Shown: positions 9,500 to 18,768, counted from the stretch's first letter. The stretch is DNA of 64,000 bases from Lachnospiraceae bacterium MD335 (GCA_000403335.2 KE159631.1:181139-245138), one strand, 5' to 3'. The notes: generated by a model not told the origin, from the sequence alone. Program-made: numbers and translations.

Positions 9500-12400
9500 A
9501 TGGCGCGTTCTAAGCCAATTGCGCCGAATTTGATGAAACAGCATAAGAAAACATGGCAGCCGATTGTTTATGCAACTTTTTTCCTGATTGTTGTACTTGT
9601 TTTATTCCACATCTATACTATGATAAATAGAGTGCGAATTCAGGAACAGAACAGAGTTTATGCGGAGGATTCCGCAAGGCAGACCGTCGGGCGTATTGAG
9701 AGTGAATTTGACAACGCGCTTCAGCGCATTCAGAATAATGCTTTTTTGGTGAGTACAGGCGGAAACGGTTCGAAAATCAATTCGCAGGTATTAAAGCAGC
9801 TTGAGGACAATACGACCTTTGATGCGTTTCGTTTTACGGATAAAAACGGTGTCAATCTTGCCTCTGACGGGGAGACGAACGACAGCTCGGACCGGGATTA
9901 TTTTATACGTGGAATGCGGGGCGAGAGCGGTTTGGAGGTTGTGGAAGAATCCAGGCATACAGGGAAACCGATGATGGTCTTTTATGCGCCTGTATACGAG
10001 GGCGAGGAAATTGCCGGAATGTTTTTGGGGTTGTATTTTGCTGAAAATTATCTGCAGGATATGATTTCCGCCAGTTATTTCGGCGTGCCTGCCGATGTGT
10101 TCCTCTGCACGCGTGAGGGAATGATAATCGCAAATTCTGGAAACGGAGCATACGGGGATAATTTGTTTGACTCTTTGATGCAGGCAGGTGTCATAGACGG
10201 CAAAACTGCGCAAAAGGCGCAAACAGCGTTTACGGATGGCAGTAATGCAGCGCTTTTGTGCAGTAAGGGCTGTAAAACAGATAATCTCTGTGTGATGCAT
10301 CTGCCGGGGTATGATTATGTTCTCGTGCAGGCATTCCCTAAAAATGTCACACAGTCAATGGTAGACAGGGCGAATATTGCGGGTGTCGGACTGGAAATCT
10401 GCCTGCTTATCCTGTTTTTGTTTTATGTTGCCGCTTTGGTTATTCATGCAAGGAAACGACGCGTGGAATTGGAAACGGAGAATAAAACGATAAATGATGT
10501 GCTGCGCGGTATGAATATCCTTTTTGCGTCGCGTTATTTTATAGCGGATTTGGATAAAGACCGATATGCTTATTTAGCGGGAATCGGACCCTTGAACATC
10601 AGTATCCCGATGGAGGGAATATACAGCGAAGCGATTGCATATCATGCCGAAGATATTATTGGAGACGAGGAAAGAGAGGCATTTCTCCATTTCGGGCAAA
10701 TTGATATAATAAAGAAAGAGCTTGGCACGAAGGATTCCATCGTTCATGAATGCCATGTATCCCGTCAGGGAAAAGAAGAGTGGGAACATTTGGTTGCAAT
10801 CTGTCTTGACCGGAGGGACGGGGAGCCTGTCAGGGTTTTATATGTCCGTCAGAATGTAACGGAGTTAAAACAGAAAGAACAACGGGAGCAACGCGAGCGC
10901 GCTGTATTAAACCGCAAGGAACGCCAGTACCGCATTGCCATTATGTCCAATTCGTTCAGTGCGTTTGAGTGTAATCTGACAAAAGACCTGATTGAGCAGG
11001 ACGTTATCCGCGTTTATAACGGCAAAGAAGTTTCTATGCTGGAACATGCAGGACTGTCTGCACCATGTAAGGTTTCCGAATGTTTTGAGCGGTGGGCGCA
11101 GTTTGTCTTGCCGGAATCATGGGACGATTACGACGCAACCGTTGATGTGGAGATATTAAAAGCCCAGTATGAACAAGGGAATATGGAAGTCGATGTGGAT
11201 TATTGGGCAGGCGCCAATAACGGGTCGGCAATGTGTGTCCGTCAGTCCTTTGTGATGACGCGCGATGATGAGACCGGGGATCTGATTGCGATGGTGGTGT
11301 CGCGTGACGTCACGGATCAGGTCAGAAAGCAGCGGGAGCAGACACAGGCGCTGCAGGATGCTTTAATGCAGGCGCAGCATGCCAATCAGGCGAAGACGAC
11401 GTTTTTATCCAATATGAGTCACGATATTCGAACGCCCATGAATGCGATTATCGGTTTTGCCACGATTGCGGCAAGCCATATGGAACGGACGGATCAGGTG
11501 CGGGAATGTTTGCAGAAAATTCTTTCCTCAAGCAATCATTTGCTGGGACTGATTAATGATATTTTGGATATGAGCCGCATTGAGAGCGGAAAGCTGCAGA
11601 TTCATAATCAGGAGTGCAATATTTCCGAGTTGATACACAACCTGGTAAACATCATTCAGCCGCAGGTAAAGTCTAAGCAGTTGGAGATGTTTATTGACAC
11701 CTTTGATGTTGAAAATGAGGATGTGATTGCGGATCCGCTGAAATTAAATCAGATTTTTATCAACTTGATGGGCAATGCCGTCAAATATACGCCCGCAGGC
11801 GGGACGATAAGTTTCCGGATTGCGCAGCACACAACGCATAAGCAAGGATGGGGCGACTACACTTTTACGGTCAAGGACAATGGGATTGGCATGTCGCGTG
11901 AGTTTGTAGAACATATATTTGAACCGTTTGAACGGGAAACAACCGCGACAAGAAGCGGCATACAGGGCGCGGGACTTGGTATGGCGATTACGAAGAGCAT
12001 TATTGATTTGATGGGAGGAGAAATCACTGTCGAAAGCCAACCCGGAAACGGGAGCACGTTCACGGTAAAACTTTCGCTCCAACTTCAGAATATTGAAAAA
12101 ACTGCGGAAGATCTTAAGGAACTTAAAGGGCTGCGCTCCTTGGTGGTGGATGATGATTTAAATGTCTGCGACAGCGTGAGCAGGATGTTAAAAAGCATCG
12201 GAATGCGCTCGGAGTGGACGACGTCGGGGAAAGAGGCGGCATATCGGGCGAAATCCGCATATGAGGAAGGTGATCCGTACCATACATATATTATTGACTG
12301 GCAGATGCCGGAAATGAGCGGAATTGAAACTGCGCGTAAAATCCGCAGTATGGCGAAAGACGATGCGCCGATTATTATTCTTACGGCGTATGACTGGACG

Positions 12401-12934
12401 GATATTGAAGAGGAGGCAAAGGAGGCAGGCGTTACCACGTTCTGCGCGAAACCGCTGTTTATGTCGGATTTGAGAGCAGCGCTGCTGACGGCGAACAATA
12501 TCGGCGATCATCATTTGGAGGAAGCAGGCGCTGTTTGGACGCAGGAGGATTATGGCGGAAAGCGGCTTCTTTTGGTGGAGGATAATGAGCTGAACCGCGA
12601 AATCGCGCAGGTTATTTTGGAGGAAGCAGGTTTTGTTATTGAGACTGCACCCGACGGAACCGATGCGGTTTCGATGGTGGAACGTTCCGAAGAGAGTTAC
12701 TATAGTGCCGTGCTAATGGACGTACAGATGCCTATTATGAACGGATATGAGGCGACAAAGGCAATCCGGGCGATGCACCGCAATGATGTAAAAAGGTTGC
12801 CAATTATTGCGATGACGGCAAATGCGATGGAGGATGATAAGGAGGCGGCGCTCAAGAGCGGCATGAATGCGCATATTGCAAAACCGCTAGATATATCGCT
12901 GTTGATGAGGGTGCTGCATAAATATTTGCATTAA
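9500..12934 (+). CDS. Membrane hybrid sensor histidine kinase with two receiver domains
   Basis: 1144 aa, start preceded by GAGAGGGGG. Order of parts: a membrane helix at about 20-43, an extracellular dCache-like sensor of about 260 residues, a second membrane helix near 300-322, PAS-like regions, a HisKA box with the phospho-acceptor His in SHDIRTPMN (about residue 642), and an HATPase with NAVKYTP and GAGLGMAI. REC1 has its phospho-Asp in IIDWQMP (about 931) and REC2 in LMDVQMP (about 1073). This is the layout of a Clostridial hybrid two-component sensor. No output DNA-binding domain is present, so signalling probably passes through the receivers to an unlinked partner. It is a single-gene transcription unit ending in a bidirectional terminator. 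Confidence 0.93.
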   Translation: MARSKPIAPNLMKQHKKTWQPIVYATFFLIVVLVLFHIYTMINRVRIQEQNRVYAEDSARQTVGRIESEFDNALQRIQNNAFLVSTGGNGSKINSQVLKQLEDNTTFDAFRFTDKNGVNLASDGETNDSSDRDYFIRGMRGESGLEVVEESRHTGKPMMVFYAPVYEGEEIAGMFLGLYFAENYLQDMISASYFGVPADVFLCTREGMIIANSGNGAYGDNLFDSLMQAGVIDGKTAQKAQTAFTDGSNAALLCSKGCKTDNLCVMHLPGYDYVLVQAFPKNVTQSMVDRANIAGVGLEICLLILFLFYVAALVIHARKRRVELETENKTINDVLRGMNILFASRYFIADLDKDRYAYLAGIGPLNISIPMEGIYSEAIAYHAEDIIGDEEREAFLHFGQIDIIKKELGTKDSIVHECHVSRQGKEEWEHLVAICLDRRDGEPVRVLYVRQNVTELKQKEQREQRERAVLNRKERQYRIAIMSNSFSAFECNLTKDLIEQDVIRVYNGKEVSMLEHAGLSAPCKVSECFERWAQFVLPESWDDYDATVDVEILKAQYEQGNMEVDVDYWAGANNGSAMCVRQSFVMTRDDETGDLIAMVVSRDVTDQVRKQREQTQALQDALMQAQHANQAKTTFLSNMSHDIRTPMNAIIGFATIAASHMERTDQVRECLQKILSSSNHLLGLINDILDMSRIESGKLQIHNQECNISELIHNLVNIIQPQVKSKQLEMFIDTFDVENEDVIADPLKLNQIFINLMGNAVKYTPAGGTISFRIAQHTTHKQGWGDYTFTVKDNGIGMSREFVEHIFEPFERETTATRSGIQGAGLGMAITKSIIDLMGGEITVESQPGNGSTFTVKLSLQLQNIEKTAEDLKELKGLRSLVVDDDLNVCDSVSRMLKSIGMRSEWTTSGKEAAYRAKSAYEEGDPYHTYIIDWQMPEMSGIETARKIRSMAKDDAPIIILTAYDWTDIEEEAKEAGVTTFCAKPLFMSDLRAALLTANNIGDHHLEEAGAVWTQEDYGGKRLLLVEDNELNREIAQVILEEAGFVIETAPDGTDAVSMVERSEESYYSAVLMDVQMPIMNGYEATKAIRAMHRNDVKRLPIIAMTANAMEDDKEAALKSGMNAHIAKPLDISLLMRVLHKYLH

Positions 12935-12936
12935 GC

Positions 12937-12969
12937 AAAAGCGCTGCTGGTTTTACGGCAGCGCTTTTT
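12937..12969. terminator. Bidirectional intrinsic terminator
   Basis: AAAAGCGCTGC and GCAGCGCTTTTT form an 11-bp stem with T-runs on both strands, between the convergent kinase and ParB-like genes. Confidence 0.85.
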
Positions 12970-12972
12970 CCG

Positions 12973-13821
12973 TTATCCGTAATTTTTTTCCGTAAGCGGA
13001 TTGGCTGGCCGTACGCCTTTATTGGAGTACAGCTTGGTTATGGCAAGGGTGTTTTTCTGCATTTTGGAATTGTAAACATTGAGTATTGCCTCGGAAAATC
13101 CCAAAGAGCCGTTACGTCTGTCGCGTGCTGTCCGCGCGATTTCTTTAATGGACAGACGCCCTAATTTCTCTTTAAATAGTTCATCCTTTAAATCTTCCCC
13201 ATAACTGTTAACAAGTCTTGCCACGCCGTTTAGCATGTTCGCGCTAAACGATTGCGGGATACCCTCCCAAGTGCCGACAATCAGGTAAATTGTGCGGTCC
13301 AGCACATGAAAACCGTATTTTTCATAGATGTTTTCGAGTGTGGCAACAGCGCAGATTGTGCCCGGATGCATATTCTTTGCAATGGTCAGGTCGTAGGATT
13401 CAACTAAAGATTTTATCATAAGCTGATTATTGTTGCCTGCTTCAATATTTGCCATAAAAATTTCATAGGGCACCAGGCTTTTCGTATATTTTAGCTGGTT
13501 GGCAAAAATATCAGCCTCCTGCGTGTATTCCAAGTCATCATAAATCATGAACCAAACAGGAGTTTCCCTGGAGCCGGAAACCAAAGCCACAATTTCGATG
13601 GTATGCTGACCGTTGAATACATAGTTAATCCCGTCGCGCCGGCTGACTTTTACAGGATTAATCTGATAAATGTCAAAATGTGCCGCCGCTTTCTGCACAT
13701 GTTTTTCCGAGATGTTGCGCTGGTAATTCTGATTGGATACAAGGTTTTTGATTGGAATTAGTTCATAATGGACTTGTGGAACAAATTGATGAAAGGCTCT
13801 TTCACAGATTGCGTCATGCAT
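12973..13821 (-). CDS. ParB/sulfiredoxin-like nuclease-fold protein (DUF6551-like)
   Basis: 282 aa. The N-terminal third resembles a ParB N-terminal fold: IPIKNLVSNQNYQRNIS, then the motif FNGQHTIEIV, which corresponds to the GxHR/GQHR-like catalytic or nucleotide-binding loop of the family. The C-terminal part is helical and unassigned. The start overlaps the end of the upstream 68-aa gene by 8 bp, so the genes are translationally coupled. It is the last gene of the minus-strand recombinase module. ParB-like proteins of this sort commonly travel on integrative elements, so a role in element maintenance is likely but unproven. Confidence 0.7.
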   Translation of the reverse strand: MHDAICERAFHQFVPQVHYELIPIKNLVSNQNYQRNISEKHVQKAAAHFDIYQINPVKVSRRDGINYVFNGQHTIEIVALVSGSRETPVWFMIYDDLEYTQEADIFANQLKYTKSLVPYEIFMANIEAGNNNQLMIKSLVESYDLTIAKNMHPGTICAVATLENIYEKYGFHVLDRTIYLIVGTWEGIPQSFSANMLNGVARLVNSYGEDLKDELFKEKLGRLSIKEIARTARDRRNGSLGFSEAILNVYNSKMQKNTLAITKLYSNKGVRPANPLTEKNYG

Positions 13822-14020
13822 GATATTCCTCCTGTATTTTCAATTGCATTTCTTCGGTACATTGTCTTAACCTAATAAGCTGTTCCTCCAACCGCGCAAG
13901 TGCATCTGCGGAAACTTCGTGGAACTTGGTGAGCGATTTGGTGCGGTTGATGGAACTAATCCACATGGGGATGGTAAGTGTAAGGCTGGAAAGCTCCGCA
14001 TCGGGGTCATATTTGGGCAT
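13814..14020 (-). CDS. Small coiled-coil protein of the recombinase module
   Basis: 68 aa with no recognised domain. The C-terminal half is a charged amphipathic helix (residues about 35-66, Leu/Glu/Arg rich) likely to form a coiled coil. It lies between the 14066 gene (45 bp upstream) and the ParB-like gene (8-bp overlap), and this tight packing supports it being real. Function unknown. Confidence 0.5.
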   Translation of the reverse strand: MPKYDPDAELSSLTLTIPMWISSINRTKSLTKFHEVSADALARLEEQLIRLRQCTEEMQLKIQEEYHA

Positions 14021-14065
14021 TTGTTTGATTTCAGGATATAAACCGGATGCTTTTGGGGCTGCGTG

Positions 14066-14701
14066 TCATTTGGGTCTCTTTTTCGGGGCGGCATCAGACA
14101 ACATGCTTGCATCCTCACCGTTTTTGATACGGTCACAGACAATCCGTATTCCTTCAGGGGAAAGCCTGCTTAATGCAAGTGTATTTGCCTGTGAGAGCTT
14201 CAAATGTCCCTGCAAAAGTCCGTCGGCAATCTCGGGAGCCTTCCTGTCGATTTCGTCAATAGCGGCGGAATAAAGGCTGTATTTACAAATCGAGCTGCGG
14301 GATAACGTTGTGCTGTCGGGTAAAAGTGCGGCGGTTGTGCGGCAGCTTTGATTTTTGGTAACAGGCTGTGACAGGTGTTGGGTTAAAAGCCGTTTCTGTG
14401 CATGGTACAGTCTGCCGATACAATAGCGGAACTTTTCGTCTGTCAAATCCGTTTGTTTAAGACTTTCCAGGCAGGCGTAGGTGACTGCTTCATCCAGTGA
14501 GAAAAAGTTCCGTTCTTCATAGGAGTAGGGGATTTTGTGGAGTCGGCAGTATTCATAGGAAATAAAGCCGGATACAATGGTGTGGCTGTAGGTGATAATC
14601 GGTTTTGTGCAAAGTGTTTTTTGCAGCTCCTCTTGGGAAAACGGTACCCAAATTTTGCGGAAGGTGCGGTCGATTGACAGGTTATATGCAGATGATTTCA
14701 T
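14066..14701 (-). CDS. Helical protein of the recombinase module, unknown function
   Basis: 211 aa from the start MKSSAYNLS, chosen because it directly follows the stop of the upstream gene. A longer frame exists but would overlap that gene by 130 bp. Residues about 150-195 (EIADGLLQGHLKLSQANTLA) look like a helix-turn-helix of the KorB/ParB type, suggesting DNA binding. There are no other recognisable motifs. It is co-directional with the recombinase upstream and the ParB-like gene downstream. Confidence 0.55.
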   Translation of the reverse strand: MKSSAYNLSIDRTFRKIWVPFSQEELQKTLCTKPIITYSHTIVSGFISYEYCRLHKIPYSYEERNFFSLDEAVTYACLESLKQTDLTDEKFRYCIGRLYHAQKRLLTQHLSQPVTKNQSCRTTAALLPDSTTLSRSSICKYSLYSAAIDEIDRKAPEIADGLLQGHLKLSQANTLALSRLSPEGIRIVCDRIKNGEDASMLSDAAPKKRPK

Positions 14702-14702
14702 G

Positions 14703-15170
14703 TTATACCTCTTTGATTTCGTTTTTGGGTTCCGTCTGCAGGCAGAATATGGTATATCCGTTGCTTGCGGCTGCCTGTATGGAACGGTTGTCAGGGTTGT
14801 CAGGGTTTTCGCAGACTTCGGGAATAGTGAGGTCAAATGTAAAAATCGCGTCTTTGTTAGAATGGATTAGGTTTCCGAATAGTTTATAACGGCTGCCCGG
14901 GTTCCAGTTCATAAGCGCCATTACCTTGGCAAAGAAAATTCTGCACGCTATTTTACGGGGACTTCTTTTGGCTGTGGCGGAGCACCATCGCAGGGCGTTT
15001 TTTTCATATTCGCTGCAAGGGTGCAGCGTAAGCTTTTGCTCAGAGGGATTGACCATTATCTGAACATAGTCAAAATCCGGCAGACTTTTGATGCAGGCTG
15101 TATTCACGTACACTTTGTAATTATGAAATGTGAACGTAGGAACATAAGTACTTGCGTAGTTAGTCATGGC
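14703..15170 (-). CDS. Stand-alone homologue of the recombinase C-terminal domain
   Basis: 155 aa from MTNYAST, whose start overlaps the recombinase stop by 11 bp. It matches the C-terminal region of the recombinase next door: the order YVxxxVxP, LxP, A-L/V-x-W, R-T/S-x-P, F and LxxWNPxxxYxLxG occurs in both. It therefore looks like a duplicated, separately encoded accessory domain. A role as a partner of the recombinase is inferred from homology and coupling. No catalytic residues were recognised. Confidence 0.6.
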   Translation of the reverse strand, partial: AMTNYASTYVPTFTFHNYKVYVNTACIKSLPDFDYVQIMVNPSEQKLTLHPCSEYEKNALRWCSATAKRSPRKIACRIFFAKVMALMNWNPGSRYKLFGNLIHSNKDAIFTFDLTIPEVCENPDNPDNRSIQAAASNGYTIFCLQTEPKNEIKEV

Positions 15171-17013
15171 AAACCTCCTGATGCATGGAAAAAAGCATAC
15201 TTTCAATTGTTTTTTCAATCTCCAGTTCATCTGTGACATTGAGCGGTTCCGGATTGTAGGGAATGCCTTTTGCTTTGGTATTCCAGTTTCTGACCGGATC
15301 TAAGGGCGGTGTTTGTGCTTCCGAAATGAGGAGGGTACACGGTTCGCCAAAGGAATAACGCCATTCCATAGGGTACGCTGATACATTGTTTTTCGTGCCG
15401 GGTGGTTTTATAACCGTTTGGTCGTCTGTGTCGGCAATAAGCGAAACGGGTATCAGGATTTCGGTATCTTTTATCGGAAAAAGAATGATTTCTTCCTCTG
15501 CATTTTGTTTTTTTATGCCAATCAGGCGATATTGATATTCCGGATTCCAACCGAACAGTTCGTACAGGTTTGGGAGGAATGCACATCCCGCAACCTGCTT
15601 TGGGACGGTGCGGCTGTTTTCTGTTTTAGACCACCCAACGGCGCTGCGGCTCTCTTTTTGTGCAGGACGGAGTGCAAACATTTGTTTATCAGGATGGACA
15701 AGTAATTCGACATAATGTGTTTGAAATTTCCGCACGCAATCGGCGCTGAAACGAATTTGCTTCGGGGAAAAGGTTAGTGTAATTCGGCTGCGGGTATCGA
15801 AAAACTGTGCGCGTACCATTTCATATCCTTGCAAATTACAGGATCCGGACTGGCTGTCGGATCTTTTAGCGGAGTGTTGCGCGGGAGGCTTTCCGATACT
15901 TAGGGAGGCAAGGCGGTAGTCGTCTGCCCGAAAGCCCGACCATTTTGGATGGACAATCACATAGCCGTGAAGGATACCTGTCGGAATGACCTGCAGTTTG
16001 GGCAGCAGTCCTTTGTATCCGTACCGGGCATTTTGGATAAGGCGCTGTACGGCAATAAAATCATCCTTTGACACAATTGCCTCATGATGGTTTTCCCGTC
16101 GGTATTGGTTGCGGTCCCGTCGGTTTTTCTTGGATTTATGGTCAAGGTAGTTCGGCGTGTATGTTTTTCGTGCAAGAATATCGCCGCAGTGCCGTTCGTT
16201 TTGCAGAATGGACAGGATGACGGACGCGGACCATGTAACATTGGATTTCTTGGTGCGCCGTTCCAATTTTGTGAGCGTTTCCGCGATTTGACGACAGGTA
16301 TAGCCGTATAAATACATGAAAAATATGAGTCTGACAGTCTGCGCCTCTTTTTCATTGACGACAAGGTCGCCATTATCGTTTTTGTCATATCCGAGCAAAG
16401 CGGGTGTCAGAAACAGTCCTCTGCGAAACCGCATTTCGATTGAGGCATTCATGACCTCCGATTTTGTGCGGCTTTCCTCCTGTGCGAAAAGGGAAATAAA
16501 AGACAGTCCCAGTTCACTGTTGGAATTGAGTGTATAAATATTTTCGGTTTCAAAGAAAATGCCTACGGGCGGGGACAATGACGCGAGTGCTCTGACATAT
16601 CCGATACAGTCAACAACATTGCGTGCAAAACGGGATACGCTTTTGGTTAGGATGAAGTCAATTTTTCCTGCTTTGCAGTCATCAATCATGCGGACAAAAG
16701 CGTCTCTGTGTCTTAGAGAGGTGCCGGATATTCCTTCATCTGCGTAGACTTCGATGAGTGTCCATTGGGGATGACGGCTGACAATATCCCTGTAATGGTT
16801 TTTCTGAAGCTCGTAGGAGGAAGTCTGACGAGGGTCATCCGTGGACACTCTTGCGTAAACTGCGACACGCTTTTCCTGCTTCTCGTCAAAAAGGTTTTCT
16901 TGAGGAATGGCGGGAATGAGTTCTAACGTATCAATGGAAATTCCTTGGTATTTTTGTCGGATTTGTTCTTTTTGTGCAGTGACGCGCGCTAATCTTGTTT
17001 CCGTGTCTTTCAT
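15160..17013 (-). CDS. Large serine recombinase (site-specific integrase)
   Basis: 617 aa. The N-terminal resolvase domain begins at about residue 50 with VAVYARVSTDDPRQ; the catalytic Ser is in ARVST. Also visible are EGISGTSLRHRDAF and FILTKSVSRFARN. A recombinase domain follows (RRGLFLTPALLGYDKN and VRLIFFMYLYGYTCRQIA). The usual Zn-ribbon/coiled-coil C-terminus is replaced by an unrelated domain of about 250 residues that is shared with the next gene. Such enzymes integrate and excise phages and conjugative elements between att sites. It is the first gene of a five-gene minus-strand set. No att pair was identified by eye. Confidence 0.9.
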   Translation of the reverse strand: MKDTETRLARVTAQKEQIRQKYQGISIDTLELIPAIPQENLFDEKQEKRVAVYARVSTDDPRQTSSYELQKNHYRDIVSRHPQWTLIEVYADEGISGTSLRHRDAFVRMIDDCKAGKIDFILTKSVSRFARNVVDCIGYVRALASLSPPVGIFFETENIYTLNSNSELGLSFISLFAQEESRTKSEVMNASIEMRFRRGLFLTPALLGYDKNDNGDLVVNEKEAQTVRLIFFMYLYGYTCRQIAETLTKLERRTKKSNVTWSASVILSILQNERHCGDILARKTYTPNYLDHKSKKNRRDRNQYRRENHHEAIVSKDDFIAVQRLIQNARYGYKGLLPKLQVIPTGILHGYVIVHPKWSGFRADDYRLASLSIGKPPAQHSAKRSDSQSGSCNLQGYEMVRAQFFDTRSRITLTFSPKQIRFSADCVRKFQTHYVELLVHPDKQMFALRPAQKESRSAVGWSKTENSRTVPKQVAGCAFLPNLYELFGWNPEYQYRLIGIKKQNAEEEIILFPIKDTEILIPVSLIADTDDQTVIKPPGTKNNVSAYPMEWRYSFGEPCTLLISEAQTPPLDPVRNWNTKAKGIPYNPEPLNVTDELEIEKTIESMLFSMHQEVCHD

Positions 17014-17163
17014 TTGTTAATCAGCCTTTCCGATATGGATTGACGGTGTTCTTTGTGAAAATGATAGCAGAATGCCGTGCATGCGGGAATATGCGGAATG
17101 CTGACTGTTCAGCGTACAGCTTGACCGGTTAAACTTGGGAGAATCGTAAGTGCATGAAGTTTT

Positions 17164-17192
17164 CTGTAAAATAAAAAGGATAAATTTTACAG
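17164..17192 (+). promoter_or_regulatory. Palindrome abutting the Xre gene ribosome binding site
   Basis: CTGTAAAAT (17164-17172) and ATTTTACAG (17184-17192) are perfect 9-bp inverted repeats. The right arm ends inside ACAGGAGG, the ribosome binding site for ATG 17204. It could be an autoregulatory operator or an RNA hairpin that limits translation. Confidence 0.45.
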
Positions 17193-17203
17193 GAGGATGG
17201 GTT

Positions 17204-17581
17204 ATGTTTATTAATTATCAGTTGCTCGGGAAGCGGATTAAAGAGGTGCGAAGAGCGAGGGGAATTTCGCAGGAGGTGTTGGCGGAACGCTCCGAGTTGT
17301 CTGCGCAGTATGTCAGTCAGATTGAAACGGCGGTCAGACAGGCAAGCCTGCGGTCTTTGGTAAATATTGCAAATGTGCTTGAGGTGAGTGTGGACGCACT
17401 TTTATATGGAAACCGGACAATGGATTATGCGGAATACCGCGGTGAGGTGGAGGCGCTGTTGGGGGACTGCACCGCGTATGAGAAGCGTGTGCTGTTTGAG
17501 ATTGTGACGGAGGCGAAACGGATATTGAAGGAAAACCGCAGGCTTTTGGACAGGCGATACGCGGAAGCGCGGCTACGCTGA
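17204..17581 (+). CDS. Xre-family helix-turn-helix regulator
   Basis: 125 aa starting MFINYQLLG, chosen because ACAGGAGG sits 5-6 bp upstream; an earlier in-frame ATG lacks one. Residues 5-60 form a Cro/C1-type HTH (GKRIKEVRRARGISQEVLAERSELS as the first helices, then the recognition helix YVSQIETAVRQ). The C-terminal half is helical and basic. It is divergent from the recombinase module, so it may be that module's regulator, or an independent gene. A palindrome overlaps its leader. Confidence 0.85.
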   Translation: MFINYQLLGKRIKEVRRARGISQEVLAERSELSAQYVSQIETAVRQASLRSLVNIANVLEVSVDALLYGNRTMDYAEYRGEVEALLGDCTAYEKRVLFEIVTEAKRILKENRRLLDRRYAEARLR

Positions 17582-17608
17582 AAAATTCAGCCATTCAGCC
17601 GTGCAGGG

Positions 17609-18571
17609 TTAGTGCAGGATTGCCGTAAAATATGCGGCATATCCTGCCAACAAAAGTGCGCCGTGCGGACGCTTGAGTGTTTTATCCCTGTAACAAAAGA
17701 GAATGAGACACAACGTCGCCGCCGCGGAAACCACGCTGTCAAAACGAAAGCCCTGCGCAAACGTCACGGGGCGGACAAGCGCGGAAATGCCAACGACAAA
17801 CAGGATATTAAAAATGTTGCTGCCCACAATGTTTCCGATGGCGATGTCCGCATTGCCTTTTCTTGCAGCCGTAACAGATGTCACAAGCTCAGGCAGGGAC
17901 GTGCCGAGTGCGACAATCGTCAGTCCGATAAAACGCTCGCTCATGCCAAGTTTTTTTGCAATGCCGCACGCAGCGTCTACCGCGAAGTTGCTTCCCGCGA
18001 CCGTCATAGCCAAACCAAAAACGCATAGCAGGAGGATTTTCCAAACGGCTTGCTGACTGTGCTTCACGGGGGAGCTTTCATGTGGTTCAGTAGTTAATTC
18101 ATTTTTTTGCGTGCTGCTTTTTCGTGCCGACCAAAACAGATAGATGAGGTACAGGATAAAAAGAAGAATCTGTACAATTCCGTCCGCAAGTCCGATTGTA
18201 CCGTCTAGCCCTTGCAAGAGCAGCAGAACACTCACGCCTGTCAGAAAGGGCAGTTCGATTGTTACCGTACTTTTTTCAACCGCGAGCGGCGTGATAAGCG
18301 CCGAAAGACCGAGAATAATCAGAATATTGAGAATGTTGCTCCCTACGACATTTCCGATGGTAATGTCAGCATTTCCTTTTAACACGGCGGATATGCTGAC
18401 TGCCGCCTCGGGCAGACTTGTGCCCATTGCAACCACGGTAAGACCAATCACAAGCTGCGCGATGCCAAGCCGTGCCGCAAGCGCGCTGGCGCCGCCGACA
18501 AATAAATCTGCGCCTTTCACAAGCAAAACAAGTCCGACTGACAAAACGAGTACCCACATAAAAATTTCCAT
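17609..18571 (-). CDS. Calcium/sodium antiporter (CaCA family, YrbG-like)
   Basis: 320-aa polytopic membrane protein with the two inverted alpha-repeats of the family: GTSLPEAAVS followed by GNVVGSNILNIL, and GTSLPELVTS followed by GNIVGSNIFNIL. The Glu and Asn residues of these motifs form the ion site. It exchanges cations across the cytoplasmic membrane; substrate could be Ca2+ or Mn2+. The RNA leader on the same strand is a yybP-ykoY-type element, which in characterised cases senses Mn2+, pointing to manganese export or homeostasis. RBS GGAAGGG precedes the ATG. Confidence 0.9.
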   Translation of the reverse strand: MEIFMWVLVLSVGLVLLVKGADLFVGGASALAARLGIAQLVIGLTVVAMGTSLPEAAVSISAVLKGNADITIGNVVGSNILNILIILGLSALITPLAVEKSTVTIELPFLTGVSVLLLLQGLDGTIGLADGIVQILLFILYLIYLFWSARKSSTQKNELTTEPHESSPVKHSQQAVWKILLLCVFGLAMTVAGSNFAVDAACGIAKKLGMSERFIGLTIVALGTSLPELVTSVTAARKGNADIAIGNIVGSNIFNILFVVGISALVRPVTFAQGFRFDSVVSAAATLCLILFCYRDKTLKRPHGALLLAGYAAYFTAILH

Positions 18572-18621
18572 AACAACAACCCTTCCTTTCCGTTTTTACA
18601 AAAAATCTATGATAATCTGCG

Positions 18622-18666
18622 GCAAAATAAAAAGACTTTGCCATTTCTAACAACAGCAAAGTCTTG
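18622..18666 (-). terminator. Riboswitch expression-platform terminator
   Basis: On the minus strand AAGACTTTGC (18657-18666) pairs with GCAAAGTCTT (18633-18642) and is followed by TTTTTATTTT. It lies between the aptamer and the antiporter start, as expected for transcriptional control. Confidence 0.8.
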
Positions 18667-18672
18667 CAATTT

Positions 18673-18766
18673 CATTACAAAGCCGGATCACAAGGATCGT
18701 ATTGACGGCAAGGTAAACATGGAATTTTCCACGGGTTGTTCCATGCAAGCTACTCCCTTTGTAGTT
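18673..18766 (-). ncRNA. yybP-ykoY (Mn2+) riboswitch aptamer
   Basis: The minus strand reads ACTACAAAGGGAGTAGC, then a variable stem, then GCCGTCAATACG, then ATCCGGCTTTGTAAT. ACAAAG and CTTTGT close the P1 helix. GGGAGTAGC and CCGTCA are the two conserved metal-binding loops, and CCGGCTTTG is the conserved 3' strand of the yybP-ykoY family. The family is known to bind Mn2+ and switch on exporters. Here it precedes a cation antiporter, consistent with its usual gene partners. The assignment was made by motif recognition, not by a covariance search. Confidence 0.85.
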
Positions 18767-18768
18767 AC

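Larger units (their letters stand above)
12973..17013 (-). mobile_element. Recombinase-ParB integration module
   Basis: Five minus-strand genes with overlaps or very short gaps: serine recombinase, its domain homologue, an HTH-like helical protein, a coiled-coil protein and a ParB-like protein. No transfer, replication or cargo genes are attached, so it is either a minimal element or a remnant of a larger one. Boundaries and attachment sites were not found. The limits given are those of the genes. Confidence 0.45.
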
